A DNA stretch of 64,000 bases from Sphingomonadales bacterium 39-57-19 (GTDB lineage: Bacteria > Pseudomonadota > Alphaproteobacteria > Sphingomonadales > Sphingomonadaceae). The notes below the pieces were generated by a model. The model was not told the DNA's origin and did no database searches. It saw nothing but the letters and a program-made list of their open reading frames with translations. The position numbers and the translations under genes are program-made. This document shows, piece by piece, positions 17,741 to 28,069 of the stretch (position 1 is its first letter; the number at the start of each line of letters is the position of its first letter). The stretch spans positions 434,001 to 498,000 of the forward strand of contig NCJG01000001.1 in assembly GCA_002282385.1 (NCBI GenBank). Direction: 5' to 3'.

Positions 17741-20700
17741 TTAATAATAGTCTTGAAGTGGCCGAACTTCAAGTTGCCGTTGCTGCAGCGCCGCAATCGC
17801 CTGTGCAACAGCGATGCTTCCTGCGGCTGTTGTATATTGCGAAACTTTGCCAACCAACGCGGAACGGCGGATTTCTTCGCTGTCTTTCAGGCTCTGCCAA
17901 CCTTCGGTGGTGTTGAAGATCAGCTGGATTTCACCATCTTTAATCTTGTCGACGATATGCGGGCGTCCCTGCGCGACCTTGTTCACGCGCTCGACCTCTA
18001 TCCCCTGCTCACGCAGATAATTTGCCGTGCCGTCGGTTGCGCATACGGAAAAGCCGCACGCAATCGCCTGTTTGACCGCAGGAACGATAACCGGCTTGTC
18101 TGTGTCTTTCACCGAAACGAACAGCTTCCCGCCCATCGGTGGCGGCATCCGCGCGCCGATCTGCGATTTGGCGAAGGCCGTCGCAAAGTCGCGATCAATA
18201 CCCATGACTTCGCCTGTTGATTTCATTTCAGGCGATAGAACGGGGTCAACACCGGGGAAGCGATCAAACGGGAAGACCGCTTCCTTGACCGCGATATAAT
18301 CGATGTCGAGGTTGATGGGCGGTAAGTCCTTAAGCTTTTCCCCCGCCATAACGCGCGCGGCGATCTTGGCGATGGGCGCGCCGATGGCCTTTGCGACGAA
18401 AGGCACGGTCCGGCTGGCACGTGGATTGACCTCAATCAGGTACACCTCGCCATCTTTGACCGCGAACTGAATGTTCATCAGGCCACGGACGTGCAGGTTG
18501 ACCGCAAGCAATTCGGTCTGGCGGCGGATTTCCGCGATGATGTTGTCGGGCAGGCTGTACGGCGGGATGGTGCACGCAGAATCGCCGCTGTGGACGCCAG
18601 CTTCCTCAATATGCTGCAATATGCCGGCAACAACGACTTCGTCGCCATCGCACAAGGCATCCACATCCACCTCAATGGCGTCCCGCAAATAGCTGTCGAT
18701 CAATACCGGCGAGTCGCCCGACACGATCACGGCCGTTTGGATGTAATTTTCCAGCTGCGCCTGCGTATCGACGATCTCCATCGCACGCCCGCCAAGGACG
18801 TAAGACGGCCGCATCAGCACGGGGTAGCCAATGCTCTCGGCAACCTTAATGGCTTCGTCACGGCTGCGCGCAATGCCGTTTTCAGGCTGCTTGAGCTTCA
18901 GCTTGTTGATGAGCGCTGCAAAGCGTTCACGGTCTTCGGCCAGATCGATGGCGTCAGGCGATGTGCCCAAAATAGGGATTCCAGCTGCCTCAAGCGCCTT
19001 TGCAAGGTTCAGCGGTGTCTGCCCACCGAACTGGACGATGACGCCCTTCAGCGTGCCGTTCTGCTGTTCGACATGCAGGATCTCAAGCACGTCTTCCGCC
19101 GTCAGTGGCTCGAAATATAAACGGTCGCTGGTATCATAATCGGTCGACACGGTTTCCGGGTTGCAGTTGACCATGATCGTTTCATAGCCCGCATCCGCCA
19201 ATGCAAAGCAGGCATGGACGCAGCAATAATCGAACTCAATCCCCTGCCCGATGCGGTTCGGACCACCGCCAAGGATAACGACCTTCTCACGATCCGTGGG
19301 CTGGCTCTCGCATTCCGGCGTGCCAAAGCTTGGCGCTTCATAGGTCGAATACATATAAGGCGTCTTGGCCTCAAACTCCGCAGCGCAAGTGTCGATGCGT
19401 TTGAACACGGGGCGCACGCCCAATTTGTGGCGCAATGCGCGCACTTCATCTTCGGTCACCGCGCCAGCAATCGCGCGCGCAGCCTGCATGGCAATGCCGG
19501 AACCACGGCGGACTGCGGTTTCCATACCTGGGCGGATATTGACCGATTCCAGCGCCAGATAGGCCAGCCGCTTATCCGAAAAGCCCATGGCTTTCAGGCG
19601 ACGAAGCGCCTCGGCACTATTGGGCAAACCGTTCGTCTTGACGTCATTTTCGGCGGCAACGATTTCTTCTAGCCGCTCAAGGAACCACGGATCGAACTTC
19701 GCAATCGCGTGAATTTCGGCAACGCTCATGCCCTCACGCAGCGCCTGTGCCGCGACCAACAGCCGGTCGGGCGTTGCACGGCTCAATTCGGCAGAAAGCT
19801 GATCTTTCGATGCACCCTTCAGCGCGTCGACATAATTGAAACCCGAAAGCCCGGTTTCCAGTCCACGAAGCGCCTTTTGCAGGCTTTCGTGGATGTTGCG
19901 GCCAATCGCCATCACTTCACCCACGGACTTCATCGCCGTGTGCAACAATGGTTCGGCACCCTTGAACTTTTCAAAGGCAAAGCGCGGGATTTTGGTGACG
20001 ACATAATCAATCGTCGGTTCAAACGACGCCGGCGTTGCGCCGGTAATGTCGTTAGTGATTTCGTCGAGCGTGAAGCCAACCGCCAGCTTCGCCGCGACCT
20101 TGGCAATCGGGAAGCCAGTGGCTTTCGATGCAAGCGCCGACGAACGCGATACGCGCGGGTTCATTTCAATCACGATCAGGCGGCCATCCTTCGGATTGAC
20201 TGCGAACTGTACGTTCGAACCACCTGTTTCTACACCGATTTCACGCAAGCACGCGATGCTCGCGTTGCGCATGACCTGATATTCTTTGTCGGTCAGCGTC
20301 AGCGCTGGCGCAACCGTGATGGAATCGCCGGTATGCACGCCCATTGGGTCGATATTTTCAATCGAGCAGATGATGATGGCATTGTCCGCGCGGTCGCGCA
20401 CGACTTCCATCTCATATTCTTTCCAACCGAGCAGCGATTCTTCAATCAGCACTTCGGTCGTTGGCGATGCATCAAGGCCGCCGGTCACGATCTTGATGAA
20501 TTCGTCGCGATTATACGCAATCCCGCCGCCGGTACCGCCCATGGTAAAGCTTGGGCGAATGATTGATGGCAGGCCCGTGCGCTCAAGCACCTCAAGCGCT
20601 TCTTCCATCGAATGCGCTATCCCTGACCGCGCCGATTCCAGACCGATTTTGGTCATCGCGTCGCGAAACTTGATCCGGTCCTCCGCCTTGTCGATGGCTT

Positions 20701-21061
20701 CGGCATCCGCGCCGATCATCTCAACGCCATATTTCGCCAGCGTGCCGTCGTTGAACAAAGCCAAGGCAACGTTCAAAGCGGTCTGCCCACCCATGGTTGG
20801 CAACACCGCATCGGGGCGTTCTTTTTCGATGATCTTGGCAACGATTTCGGGCGTAATCGGCTCGACATAGGTCGCGTCAGCCATATCCGGATCAGTCATG
20901 ATCGTCGCCGGATTGGAATTGACGAGGATGATGCGATAGCCCTCTTCGCGCAACGCCTTGCACGCCTGCGTCCCCGAATAATCAAACTCGCACGCCTGCC
21001 CGATGATGATGGGGCCAGCGCCGATGATGAGGATGGATTTTATGTCAGTACGTTTGGGCAT
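17741..21061 (-). CDS. carB: Carbamoyl-phosphate synthase, large subunit
   Basis: The large subunit makes carbamoyl phosphate from bicarbonate, ammonia and two ATP for pyrimidine and arginine synthesis. The 1106 residues show the expected duplication: two ATP-grasp halves, each beginning with a nucleotide-binding motif ([20 protein letters not shown] and [19 protein letters not shown]), both with EMNPR/EVNPR metal-site motifs ([34 protein letters not shown]), a central oligomerisation region, and the C-terminal MGS-like regulatory domain (from about residue 960). It lies 104 bases after carA. No arginine or uracil attenuator was seen by eye in that gap. Confidence 0.98.
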   Translation of the reverse strand: MPKRTDIKSILIIGAGPIIIGQACEFDYSGTQACKALREEGYRIILVNSNPATIMTDPDMADATYVEPITPEIVAKIIEKERPDAVLPTMGGQTALNVALALFNDGTLAKYGVEMIGADAEAIDKAEDRIKFRDAMTKIGLESARSGIAHSMEEALEVLERTGLPSIIRPSFTMGGTGGGIAYNRDEFIKIVTGGLDASPTTEVLIEESLLGWKEYEMEVVRDRADNAIIICSIENIDPMGVHTGDSITVAPALTLTDKEYQVMRNASIACLREIGVETGGSNVQFAVNPKDGRLIVIEMNPRVSRSSALASKATGFPIAKVAAKLAVGFTLDEITNDITGATPASFEPTIDYVVTKIPRFAFEKFKGAEPLLHTAMKSVGEVMAIGRNIHESLQKALRGLETGLSGFNYVDALKGASKDQLSAELSRATPDRLLVAAQALREGMSVAEIHAIAKFDPWFLERLEEIVAAENDVKTNGLPNSAEALRRLKAMGFSDKRLAYLALESVNIRPGMETAVRRGSGIAMQAARAIAGAVTEDEVRALRHKLGVRPVFKRIDTCAAEFEAKTPYMYSTYEAPSFGTPECESQPTDREKVVILGGGPNRIGQGIEFDYCCVHACFALADAGYETIMVNCNPETVSTDYDTSDRLYFEPLTAEDVLEILHVEQQNGTLKGVIVQFGGQTPLNLAKALEAAGIPILGTSPDAIDLAEDRERFAALINKLKLKQPENGIARSRDEAIKVAESIGYPVLMRPSYVLGGRAMEIVDTQAQLENYIQTAVIVSGDSPVLIDSYLRDAIEVDVDALCDGDEVVVAGILQHIEEAGVHSGDSACTIPPYSLPDNIIAEIRRQTELLAVNLHVRGLMNIQFAVKDGEVYLIEVNPRASRTVPFVAKAIGAPIAKIAARVMAGEKLKDLPPINLDIDYIAVKEAVFPFDRFPGVDPVLSPEMKSTGEVMGIDRDFATAFAKSQIGARMPPPMGGKLFVSVKDTDKPVIVPAVKQAIACGFSVCATDGTANYLREQGIEVERVNKVAQGRPHIVDKIKDGEIQLIFNTTEGWQSLKDSEEIRRSALVGKVSQYTTAAGSIAVAQAIAALQQRQLEVRPLQDYY

Positions 21062-21165
21062 TTAATTCATATTTCCAAAGGCCCCAGCCGCACTTTCATG
21101 AATACGACAGAGTGTAGAGGAGGTCAGTGCGCAGCACATGGAATAGAGGGCCGGCATTAGGCTAT

Positions 21166-22323
21166 TCACCCCATCATCCCCGCAAATTTCTCGAACAGAT
21201 AATGGCTATCCTGCGGGCCGGGTGAGGCTTCTGGGTGATATTGCACCGAAAACGCGGGCTGGTCGGCAAGCTCAAAACCGCAATTGCTGCCGTCGAACAG
21301 GCTGACATGCGTCGCCTTTGCATTGGCGGGCAAGGTATCTGCATCCACGGCAAAGCCATGGTTCATGCTGGTAATCTCAACCGCACCGTCGCTGAGGCGC
21401 TTCACGGGATGGTTCGCGCCGCGGTGGCCCTGATGCATTTTCTCGGTCTTCGCGCCGACCGCGAGGCCGAGCATCTGATGCCCAAGGCAAATGCCAAACA
21501 ACGGCTTTTTGGTGTCCAGCCACTGCTTGATCACAGGCACGGCATATACGCCCGTCGCGGCGGGGTCGCCGGGGCCGTTCGACAGGAACAGGCCGTCGGG
21601 CGCATGCGCCATGATTTCGTCGAACGTTGCAGTTGCGCTCACGATCGTGACGTCGCAACCGACATCAACCAAATTGCGCAGGATATTGTGCTTTATCCCA
21701 TAATCGATGGCGACGACTTTTTTGCTGCCCTTGGCAGGTTCGGCATAGCCAGAACCAAGCTTCCAAAGCCCCTGATCCCAACCATAAGTCTGCAACGTCG
21801 TTACATCCTTGGCCAGGTCCATGCCTTCCAAGCCAGCCCACGCCTTTGCGCGGGCCAACAATGCAGGCACGTCAAAATCGCCGGTCGCCGAATGTGCGAT
21901 CACGGCGTTCGGCGCGCCGGCAACACGGATAAGCCGCGTCAGTGCGCGGGTATCAACGCCCGAAATGCCAATGCGGCCGTTGGCTTTCATCCACGCATCA
22001 AAATGCTGTGTGCTGCGGAAATTGGATGGGTCTGTCACATCCTGACGCACGATAGCGCCCAAGGCATGCGGGTTCAGCGCCTCAACATCTTCGGGGTTGG
22101 TGCCGACATTGCCAATATGCGGGAAGGTGAAGTTGATGATCTGTCCCGCATAAGACGGGTCGGTCATGACTTCCTGATATCCGGTCATGGCGGTGTTGAA
22201 GCAAACTTCACCGACGGCTTGACCTTCTGCACCAAAGCCCTTGCCCCAGATGACTTCCCCGGACGCCAGAACCAATACCCCCGTCGCTCCAGAAGGCGCG
22301 CGCGAAGAAATGGGGTCGGCCAT
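21166..22323 (-). CDS. carA: Carbamoyl-phosphate synthase, small (glutaminase) subunit
   Basis: CarA hydrolyses glutamine to supply ammonia to CarB. The 385 residues comprise the N-terminal CPSase small-chain domain (GFGAEGQAVGEVCFNTAMTG, SYAGQIINFTFPHIGNVG) and a C-terminal class I glutamine amidotransferase with the nucleophile in FGICLGHQMLGLAVG and the His-Glu pair in VQYHPEASPGP. The start ATG at 22323 gives the usual length. It is the first gene of the carAB unit; the region upstream to the divergent YqeY gene (about 245 bases) holds a long palindrome. Confidence 0.98.
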   Translation of the reverse strand: MADPISSRAPSGATGVLVLASGEVIWGKGFGAEGQAVGEVCFNTAMTGYQEVMTDPSYAGQIINFTFPHIGNVGTNPEDVEALNPHALGAIVRQDVTDPSNFRSTQHFDAWMKANGRIGISGVDTRALTRLIRVAGAPNAVIAHSATGDFDVPALLARAKAWAGLEGMDLAKDVTTLQTYGWDQGLWKLGSGYAEPAKGSKKVVAIDYGIKHNILRNLVDVGCDVTIVSATATFDEIMAHAPDGLFLSNGPGDPAATGVYAVPVIKQWLDTKKPLFGICLGHQMLGLAVGAKTEKMHQGHRGANHPVKRLSDGAVEITSMNHGFAVDADTLPANAKATHVSLFDGSNCGFELADQPAFSVQYHPEASPGPQDSHYLFEKFAGMMG

Positions 22324-22447
22324 GATGGGGTCGCTCCTGTGAGACGGATTACAGCAATGTCGCTAAGGGATTGCGCCTAGAGACGGCGGGCGGATGCGTC
22401 AATCTGGAAATCGACAAAGCTGTGGAATATGTCATTTTAACTTTGCA

Positions 22448-22498
22448 TCCTCTGCGCCTCTGCGTGCAAAAAACGGATTTACGCAGAGGCGCCGAGGA
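22448..22498. repeat. 18-bp-arm palindrome in the carA/yqeY divergent region
   Basis: The left arm (22448-22465, containing CCTCTGCGCCTCTGCGT) is reverse-complementary to the right arm (22481-22498, ACGCAGAGGCGCCGAGG) with a single mismatch and a 15-base A-rich loop. GCGCCTCTGCG recurs inside. It resembles dispersed CCTCTGCGCCTCTGCG palindromes I associate with intergenic DNA of diverse bacteria, so a REP-like repeat is my first guess. Confidence 0.6.
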
Positions 22499-22568
22499 CG
22501 CAGACATTGTTTGCGCAGGCATGTCGGCTTAAGGCCATGCGCATAACGTTGATTGAAATGAGATTATA

Positions 22569-23021
22569 ATGATTCGTGATACCATCAAGGCCGCCCAAAT
22601 TACCGCGATGAAGGCTGGCGAAAAAGACCGGCTTGCCGCCGTTCGTCTTATCCTTGCCAAAATCAAAGACCGCGATATCGAACTGCGCACCGCATCGCAG
22701 CAGCCCGACGATGACGCGATGGTGGTTGAGGTCATGCAGAAGATGATCAAGCAACGCCGCGAATCTATCGCGCTATATGAACAGGGCGGACGCGTTGAGC
22801 TGGCCGCGATTGAAGCCGCAGAGCTTGCAATCATCGAAGATTTCCTGCCCGCACAAATGAGCGACGCCGAAACCAGCGCAGCCATCGAAGGTATCAAGGC
22901 CGAACTCGGCGCCGAGACCCTGAAAGACATGGGCCGTGTCATGGCGACCTTAAAAGAACGCCACGGCCCGCAACTCGACATGAGCAAGGCAAGCGGCCTT
23001 GTGAAGGCGGCGTTGTCGTAA
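22569..23021 (+). CDS. GatB/YqeY domain protein
   Basis: A 150-residue all-helical protein equal to the C-terminal tail domain of the GatB amidotransferase subunit, occurring free as YqeY. Features: IRDTIKAAQITAMKAGEKDR at the N-terminus, the VVEVMQKMIKQRRESIALYE block, and IEDFLPAQMSDAETSAAI, then GRVMATLKERHGPQLDMSKA with the usual C-terminal LVKAALS. YqeY proteins may bind tRNA, but the role is unsettled. It precedes dnaG and rpoD on the same strand. In many bacteria rpsU-yqeY-dnaG-rpoD forms the macromolecular synthesis operon; rpsU is missing here. Confidence 0.93.
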   Translation: MIRDTIKAAQITAMKAGEKDRLAAVRLILAKIKDRDIELRTASQQPDDDAMVVEVMQKMIKQRRESIALYEQGGRVELAAIEAAELAIIEDFLPAQMSDAETSAAIEGIKAELGAETLKDMGRVMATLKERHGPQLDMSKASGLVKAALS

Positions 23022-23061
23022 ATATGCTCCCTTCCCGTCTGCGTGAGGGGAATGTCAGCGC

Positions 23062-24918
23062 ATGACCCTCACCCCGCAATGGCTTGATGAACTGCGGTCG
23101 CGGACGACGCTTTCCGCTTTAATTGGCCGTACCGTAAAGGTCACCAAGGCGGGGCGCGAGTTTAAGGCATGTTGTCCGTTCCACAATGAGAAGTCGCCAA
23201 GCTTCACAATCAACGATGAAAAAGGCTTCTACCATTGCTTTGGCTGCTCCGCGCATGGCGATGCCATTCGGTGGATGACCGACCAACGCGGCCTGTCGTT
23301 CATGGACGCGATCAAGGAATTGGCCGCAGAAGCCGGGATGGAGGTCCCTGCCCCTGACCCCAAAGCCGCCCAGCGCGCCGAAAAAGCAAACAGCCTGTAT
23401 GACGTGATGACGTCAGCGCAGGACTGGTTCGTTACGCAACTGCAAAGCCCCGATGGCGCAGGTGCGCGGGCCTATTTGAAAAAGCGCGGGTTCACCGAAA
23501 AAACCATCCGCGATTTCGGCTTCGGACTGGCGCCCGATAATCGCACAGCATTGAAATCAGCGCTGAAACAATATGGCGATGCCATGCTGGTTGAGGCGGG
23601 GTTGCTGATCGCGGTTGAGGGGAAGGATCCTTACGACCGGTTTCGCGGCCGGCTGATGATTCCCATTCGCGACCCACGCGGCCGCGTCATTGCTTTTGGC
23701 GGCCGGATATTGGGCGATGGTGAGCCCAAATATCTCAATTCGCCCGATACACCTTTGTTCGACAAGGGGCGGACGCTCTACAATCTGGACAAATGTTCGC
23801 CCGCATCGCGCCAGACGGGCCGCGTCATTGTGGTCGAAGGCTATATGGACGTCATCGCAATTGCGCAGGCCGGCTTTGGTGACGCGGTTGCCCCATTGGG
23901 CACCGCGCTGACTGAACAGCAAATCCAGATGCTCTGGCGCATGACCGAAAAACCGTTGCTGTGCTTCGATGGAGACTCAGCTGGCCAAAAAGCCGCCATG
24001 CGTGCAGCGTTACGTGCCCTGCCCTTGCTAAAACCTGGCCACAGCCTTCAGTTCGTGACGCTGCCCGATGGGCAGGATCCGGATGACCTTGTGAAGGCAT
24101 CTGGTGCAAAGGCCCTCACCGCGCTTCTGGAGGCGTCTGAGCCGCTTGTGGAGCGATTGTGGAAGGCGGAGGTGTCTGCGAACCCGTTAGACACACCAGA
24201 GGACCGTGCGGGGCTTAAACAGCGTCTTGGTGTCCATATGGCGACCATCACGGACGGAGAAATCAAACGGCATTATGCGGATGCATTTCGCGAGCGGTTC
24301 GATAATCTTTTTGCACAGCGCAGAAACGCGCCGCCAGCACGCTTCACCAACACGCCAAAACGCGATTGGCGAAAGCCACCGATATTGCCGCCGGGCGCAG
24401 AGACCAAGAGTTTCAATGCAAAGGGATCGGATTTCTTGGTGCAAGGTGTGCTTGGTGCATTGCTGCGTAATCCATCCATGATACGGCAGCATCATGAAGC
24501 ATTGAGTGACTTCGTTCCGTCCGACCCGAATCACGCCGCTTTGCTCAACATCATGCTGAATGAATCTTTTGCCAAAGAATCGCTTGATACCGACGGCCTA
24601 ATTACCATATTGGACGAGAAGTTGTATAATGTTGCATCGACGCTCCTCCACAGCAATGGCAAGGTCTTTGCCTTCAATCGTGGGGAGTTCGGTTCGGGGG
24701 GCGACGGATTATCCAGCGTTTCAAAAGATTTGGGTGAAGCTATCAGGCTGATGAAGCAGCGTCCCGCGCTCGAAGAAGCACTGGAACGCGCTACACGGTT
24801 GGCGAGTTTAGAGATGACGGACGAAACTTTTGCTGAACAGCAAAGGTTACGTCACGAAAAGAAGGCATTTGACGATCGTATCATCGCATTTTTTCGGCGA
24901 GATGCGGACGATTTATGA
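23062..24918 (+). CDS. dnaG: DNA primase
   Basis: DnaG makes RNA primers for replication. The 618-residue protein has the CHC2 zinc-binding domain (CCPFHNEKSPSFTIN then FYHCFGCSAHGDAI), the RNA polymerase core with RLMIPIRDPRGRVIAFGGR, and the Toprim domain (VIVVEGYMDVIAIAQAG, CFDGDSAGQKAAMRAALRAL with the metal-binding Asp residues). The C-terminal 180 residues are diverged, as usual for the DnaB-interaction domain. It lies 40 bases after the YqeY gene and 18 before rpoD. Complete. Confidence 0.97.
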   Translation: MTLTPQWLDELRSRTTLSALIGRTVKVTKAGREFKACCPFHNEKSPSFTINDEKGFYHCFGCSAHGDAIRWMTDQRGLSFMDAIKELAAEAGMEVPAPDPKAAQRAEKANSLYDVMTSAQDWFVTQLQSPDGAGARAYLKKRGFTEKTIRDFGFGLAPDNRTALKSALKQYGDAMLVEAGLLIAVEGKDPYDRFRGRLMIPIRDPRGRVIAFGGRILGDGEPKYLNSPDTPLFDKGRTLYNLDKCSPASRQTGRVIVVEGYMDVIAIAQAGFGDAVAPLGTALTEQQIQMLWRMTEKPLLCFDGDSAGQKAAMRAALRALPLLKPGHSLQFVTLPDGQDPDDLVKASGAKALTALLEASEPLVERLWKAEVSANPLDTPEDRAGLKQRLGVHMATITDGEIKRHYADAFRERFDNLFAQRRNAPPARFTNTPKRDWRKPPILPPGAETKSFNAKGSDFLVQGVLGALLRNPSMIRQHHEALSDFVPSDPNHAALLNIMLNESFAKESLDTDGLITILDEKLYNVASTLLHSNGKVFAFNRGEFGSGGDGLSSVSKDLGEAIRLMKQRPALEEALERATRLASLEMTDETFAEQQRLRHEKKAFDDRIIAFFRRDADDL

Positions 24919-24936
24919 GAGTATCGGGGAATTATT

Positions 24937-26970
24937 TTGGCAAGTCGCGTAAATGAGAATGAAGAAGATATGGCCGAAAACGGCGATGCACCGCTGATTG
25001 ACCTGAACGATGCGACCGTCAAAAAACTGCTAGCCAAGGCAAAGCGCCGCGGTTTCCTGACCTATGACGAATTAAATGCTGCTTTGCCGCAGGATCAGAT
25101 GTCTTCCGAACAAATCGAAGATGTCATGTCCGCCATCAATGACATGGGCGTACAAATCGTCGAAAATGACGAAGCCGGCGAAGATGGCGAGGACGAGCAG
25201 GAAGAGGAAGAAGTCGAAACCGTCGACAATATCTCTGAAAACGACCCGCGCTCGCTGACCAGCACGGTCAAGAAGACCGGAACGGGTGAACGCACCGATG
25301 ACCCTGTGCGCATGTATTTGCGCGAAATGGGCGCGGTGGAATTGTTGTCTCGCGAAGGCGAAATCGCGATTGCAAAGCGGATTGAATCCGGTCGCGACAC
25401 GATGATCCTCGGCCTCTGCGAGAGCCCAATCACCTTCCACGCCATTATTGACTGGTCGAACGCGCTTAACGACGGCGAAATGCAGCTGCGCGAAATCCTT
25501 GACCTTGACGCCATGTTGTCAAAAGCGCCCGAAACGCTGACCGACGACGAGGAAGAAGAAGGCGACGGGGAAATCAGCGAAAAAACCGCTGGCGTCTCTT
25601 ACAAGGAAGAAGATGAAGTCGACGAAGAGCCGGAATCGGCGAGCGACGACGATGATATGACCGAACGGCGTTCACGTCCGGTTGAAGAAGAGGAAGAAGA
25701 CAACACGCTCAGCCTCGCGCAGATGGAAGAAGCGTTGAAGCCCGCGGCATTGGAGCGTTTTGCCAAGATAGCCTCTTTGTTCAAGAAATTCTCGAACATT
25801 CAGCTCGAGCGGATGCGCGCTTTGAACGCCGGCGAAGAGTTTTCCTCAGCTTCCGAAAATAAGTATCACAAATTACGTGAAGAATTGACTGCGGAAGTCG
25901 AAAGCGTCCAGTTCCACGCCAACAAAATCGAATATCTGGTCGACCAATTATATTCGTTCAACCGCCGCTTGACCGCGCTTGGTGGTCAAATGCTGCGTTT
26001 GGCCGAGCGTCACAAGGTTCCGCGCAAGGCATTCCTTGACAGCTATATGGGCCGTGAGCTCGACGAAAATTGGCTGGCCGAAGTTTCCAACCTCGACAAA
26101 AAATGGACGGCGTTCGCGACGAACGAAGCCGAAGGCGTCGAGCGCATTCGCACCGAAATAGCCGACATTGCCGCGAATACCGGCATGTCGCTGGGCGAAT
26201 TCCGCCGCATCGTCAACATGGTGCAAAAGGGCGAGCGCGAAGCGCGTATTGCGAAAAAAGAAATGGTCGAGGCCAATCTGCGCCTCGTTATTTCCATCGC
26301 GAAGAAGTATACGAACCGCGGCCTTCAGTTCCTTGATCTCATTCAAGAGGGCAATATCGGCCTCATGAAGGCGGTCGATAAATTTGAATATCGCCGTGGG
26401 TACAAGTTCAGCACTTACGCAACATGGTGGATTCGTCAGGCGATTACGCGTTCGATTGCGGACCAAGCCCGCACCATCCGTATTCCAGTGCATATGATCG
26501 AAACGATCAACAAGCTGGTCCGCACCAGCCGTCAGTTCTTGCACGAACAAGGCCGCGAGCCGACGCCAGAGGAAATGGCCGAGCGCCTTTCCATGCCGCT
26601 CGAAAAAGTGCGCAAGGTCATGAAGATCGCGAAGGAGCCGATCTCACTCGAAACGCCGATTGGCGACGAGGAAGACAGCCATCTTGGCGACTTCATCGAA
26701 GACAAAAACGCGATCATTCCCGTCGATGCCGCCATTCAGGCGAACTTGAAGGAAACCGTGACCCGCGTTCTGGCGTCGTTGACACCGCGCGAAGAGCGCG
26801 TGCTGCGCATGCGTTTTGGTATTGGCATGAACACCGACCATACATTGGAAGAAGTTGGTCAGCAGTTCAGCGTTACCCGCGAACGTATTCGTCAGATCGA
26901 AGCGAAAGCGCTCCGCAAGCTGAAGCACCCAAGCCGCAGCCGCAAAATGCGCAGCTTTCTCGACCAATAA
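24937..26970 (+). CDS. rpoD: RNA polymerase primary sigma factor RpoD (sigma-70)
   Basis: The housekeeping sigma factor, 677 residues. Region 1.1 starts with [20 protein letters not shown]; a long acidic non-conserved segment follows (about residues 75-110 and 185-250); region 1.2 has [12 protein letters not shown]; region 2 includes [20 protein letters not shown] and the -10-binding [15 protein letters not shown]; region 4 ends with a helix-turn-helix ([20 protein letters not shown]). The start is a TTG at 24937 preceded by CGGGGA six bases before it; the first ATG (24970) would remove 11 residues and lacks a good ribosome site. It follows dnaG by 18 bases. Confidence 0.97.
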   Translation: MASRVNENEEDMAENGDAPLIDLNDATVKKLLAKAKRRGFLTYDELNAALPQDQMSSEQIEDVMSAINDMGVQIVENDEAGEDGEDEQEEEEVETVDNISENDPRSLTSTVKKTGTGERTDDPVRMYLREMGAVELLSREGEIAIAKRIESGRDTMILGLCESPITFHAIIDWSNALNDGEMQLREILDLDAMLSKAPETLTDDEEEEGDGEISEKTAGVSYKEEDEVDEEPESASDDDDMTERRSRPVEEEEEDNTLSLAQMEEALKPAALERFAKIASLFKKFSNIQLERMRALNAGEEFSSASENKYHKLREELTAEVESVQFHANKIEYLVDQLYSFNRRLTALGGQMLRLAERHKVPRKAFLDSYMGRELDENWLAEVSNLDKKWTAFATNEAEGVERIRTEIADIAANTGMSLGEFRRIVNMVQKGEREARIAKKEMVEANLRLVISIAKKYTNRGLQFLDLIQEGNIGLMKAVDKFEYRRGYKFSTYATWWIRQAITRSIADQARTIRIPVHMIETINKLVRTSRQFLHEQGREPTPEEMAERLSMPLEKVRKVMKIAKEPISLETPIGDEEDSHLGDFIEDKNAIIPVDAAIQANLKETVTRVLASLTPREERVLRMRFGIGMNTDHTLEEVGQQFSVTRERIRQIEAKALRKLKHPSRSRKMRSFLDQ

Positions 26971-27124
26971 GCGACGGCTTGCTGCTTTTATATCTCTGAA
27001 CGGTTGAGGTTATGGACCGGATGCTCGCCCTTATGTGCGGGTTTCCGGTGGCCATCGCGGAAGTAGTGTGTGCGCAATTTGGCGCGGCCAACGTTGCAAA
27101 ATGAAATGCGCGCCACTCGCCCCG

Positions 27125-27134
27125 CCCCCCCCCC
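27125..27134. repeat. C10 homopolymer tract
   Basis: Ten consecutive C residues lie in the roughly 240-bp gap between rpoD and the MoxR gene, followed by a 7-bp hairpin (CCCGCGT ... ACGCGGG). The gap otherwise holds no supported gene. Such tracts vary in length by slippage and are prone to sequencing error. Confidence 0.7.
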
Positions 27135-27179
27135 GCGTAAACTATTATATTGCATAACGCGGGCGGCCCACTTAACGAA

Positions 27180-27195
27180 TTAATCGTTCGATTAA
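27180..27195. promoter_or_regulatory. Inverted repeat TTAATCG-TT-CGATTAA before the MoxR gene
   Basis: A perfect 7+2+7 palindrome about 17 bases before the MoxR start, in AT-rich DNA. It looks like a regulator-binding site. TTAA elements are spaced by eight bases rather than the seven of a CtrA box, so I do not call CtrA. Confidence 0.4.
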
Positions 27196-27211
27196 CAAAC
27201 GGGGTTCGTCC

Positions 27212-28057
27212 ATGCGCTTTGAAGGCACTGATAATTACGTCGCAACTGATGATCTGAAAGTTGCCGTAAACGCAGCCACGCGGTTACGCCGCCCGCTTCT
27301 CGTCAAAGGCGAACCCGGCACCGGTAAGACCGTCCTGGCGCAGGAAATCGCGACCGCACTCAATGCGCCGCTGATTGAATGGAACATCAAATCCACGACC
27401 AAGGCGCATCAGGGCCTGTATGAATATGACGCTGTTGCGCGTCTGCGCGATAGCCAATTGGGCGATGAACGCGTCCACGACATCAAAAATTACATCAAGA
27501 AGGGTAAGCTTTGGGAAGCGTTCACCGCGCCTCAGTTGCCCGTTCTTTTGATCGACGAAATCGACAAGGCCGACATCGAGTTTCCGAACGACTTGCTTCA
27601 GGAACTCGATCGCATGGAATTCTTTGTGTACGAAACACAGGAAACCGTAAAAGCTGTCGAGCGCCCCATCGTCATCATTACTTCGAACAATGAAAAGGAA
27701 CTGCCCGACGCGTTTCTGCGCCGTTGCTTCTTCCATTACATCAAATTCCCTGACCGTACGACGATGCAGTCCATCATTGATGTTCACTTCCCCGGTATCC
27801 AAAAAATGCTGGTATCGAAGGCCATGGACATTTTTTACGAAGTTCGGGACGTCCCCGGCCTCAAGAAAAAGCCAAGCACGAGCGAATTGCTGGATTGGCT
27901 AAAGCTGTTGCTACACGAAGACATGCCACTTGATGTTCTGCAGTCACGCGACCCAACAAAGGCCATTCCGCCAATGCACGGCGCTCTGCTTAAGAATGAG
28001 CAGGATGTGATGCTGTTTGAACGACTGGCCTTTATGGCACGGCGCCCAAACAGCTAA
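27212..28057 (+). CDS. MoxR-family AAA+ ATPase
   Basis: A 281-residue AAA+ ATPase of the MoxR group, chaperone-like enzymes that usually act with a von Willebrand factor A protein to mature or insert cofactors into complexes. Walker A is GEPGTGKT (residues 33-40); Walker B is VLLIDEIDKAD (about 111-121); sensor 1 is IVITSNNEKELPDAFLRRCF with the arginine fingers. The lid domain is short. Its VWA partner is at 29607, the chemoreceptor gene on the opposite strand lying between. A palindrome lies just upstream. The client complex is not visible here; CoxD-like proteins in carbon-monoxide dehydrogenase clusters share the pattern, but no cox structural gene is present. Confidence 0.9.
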   Translation: MRFEGTDNYVATDDLKVAVNAATRLRRPLLVKGEPGTGKTVLAQEIATALNAPLIEWNIKSTTKAHQGLYEYDAVARLRDSQLGDERVHDIKNYIKKGKLWEAFTAPQLPVLLIDEIDKADIEFPNDLLQELDRMEFFVYETQETVKAVERPIVIITSNNEKELPDAFLRRCFFHYIKFPDRTTMQSIIDVHFPGIQKMLVSKAMDIFYEVRDVPGLKKKPSTSELLDWLKLLLHEDMPLDVLQSRDPTKAIPPMHGALLKNEQDVMLFERLAFMARRPNS

Positions 28058-28069
28058 GCTGCGCCTTAT

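Noticed and set aside
27172..27196. CtrA box before the MoxR gene
   Set aside because: The TTAA elements are spaced by four and eight bases, not the seven of the consensus.
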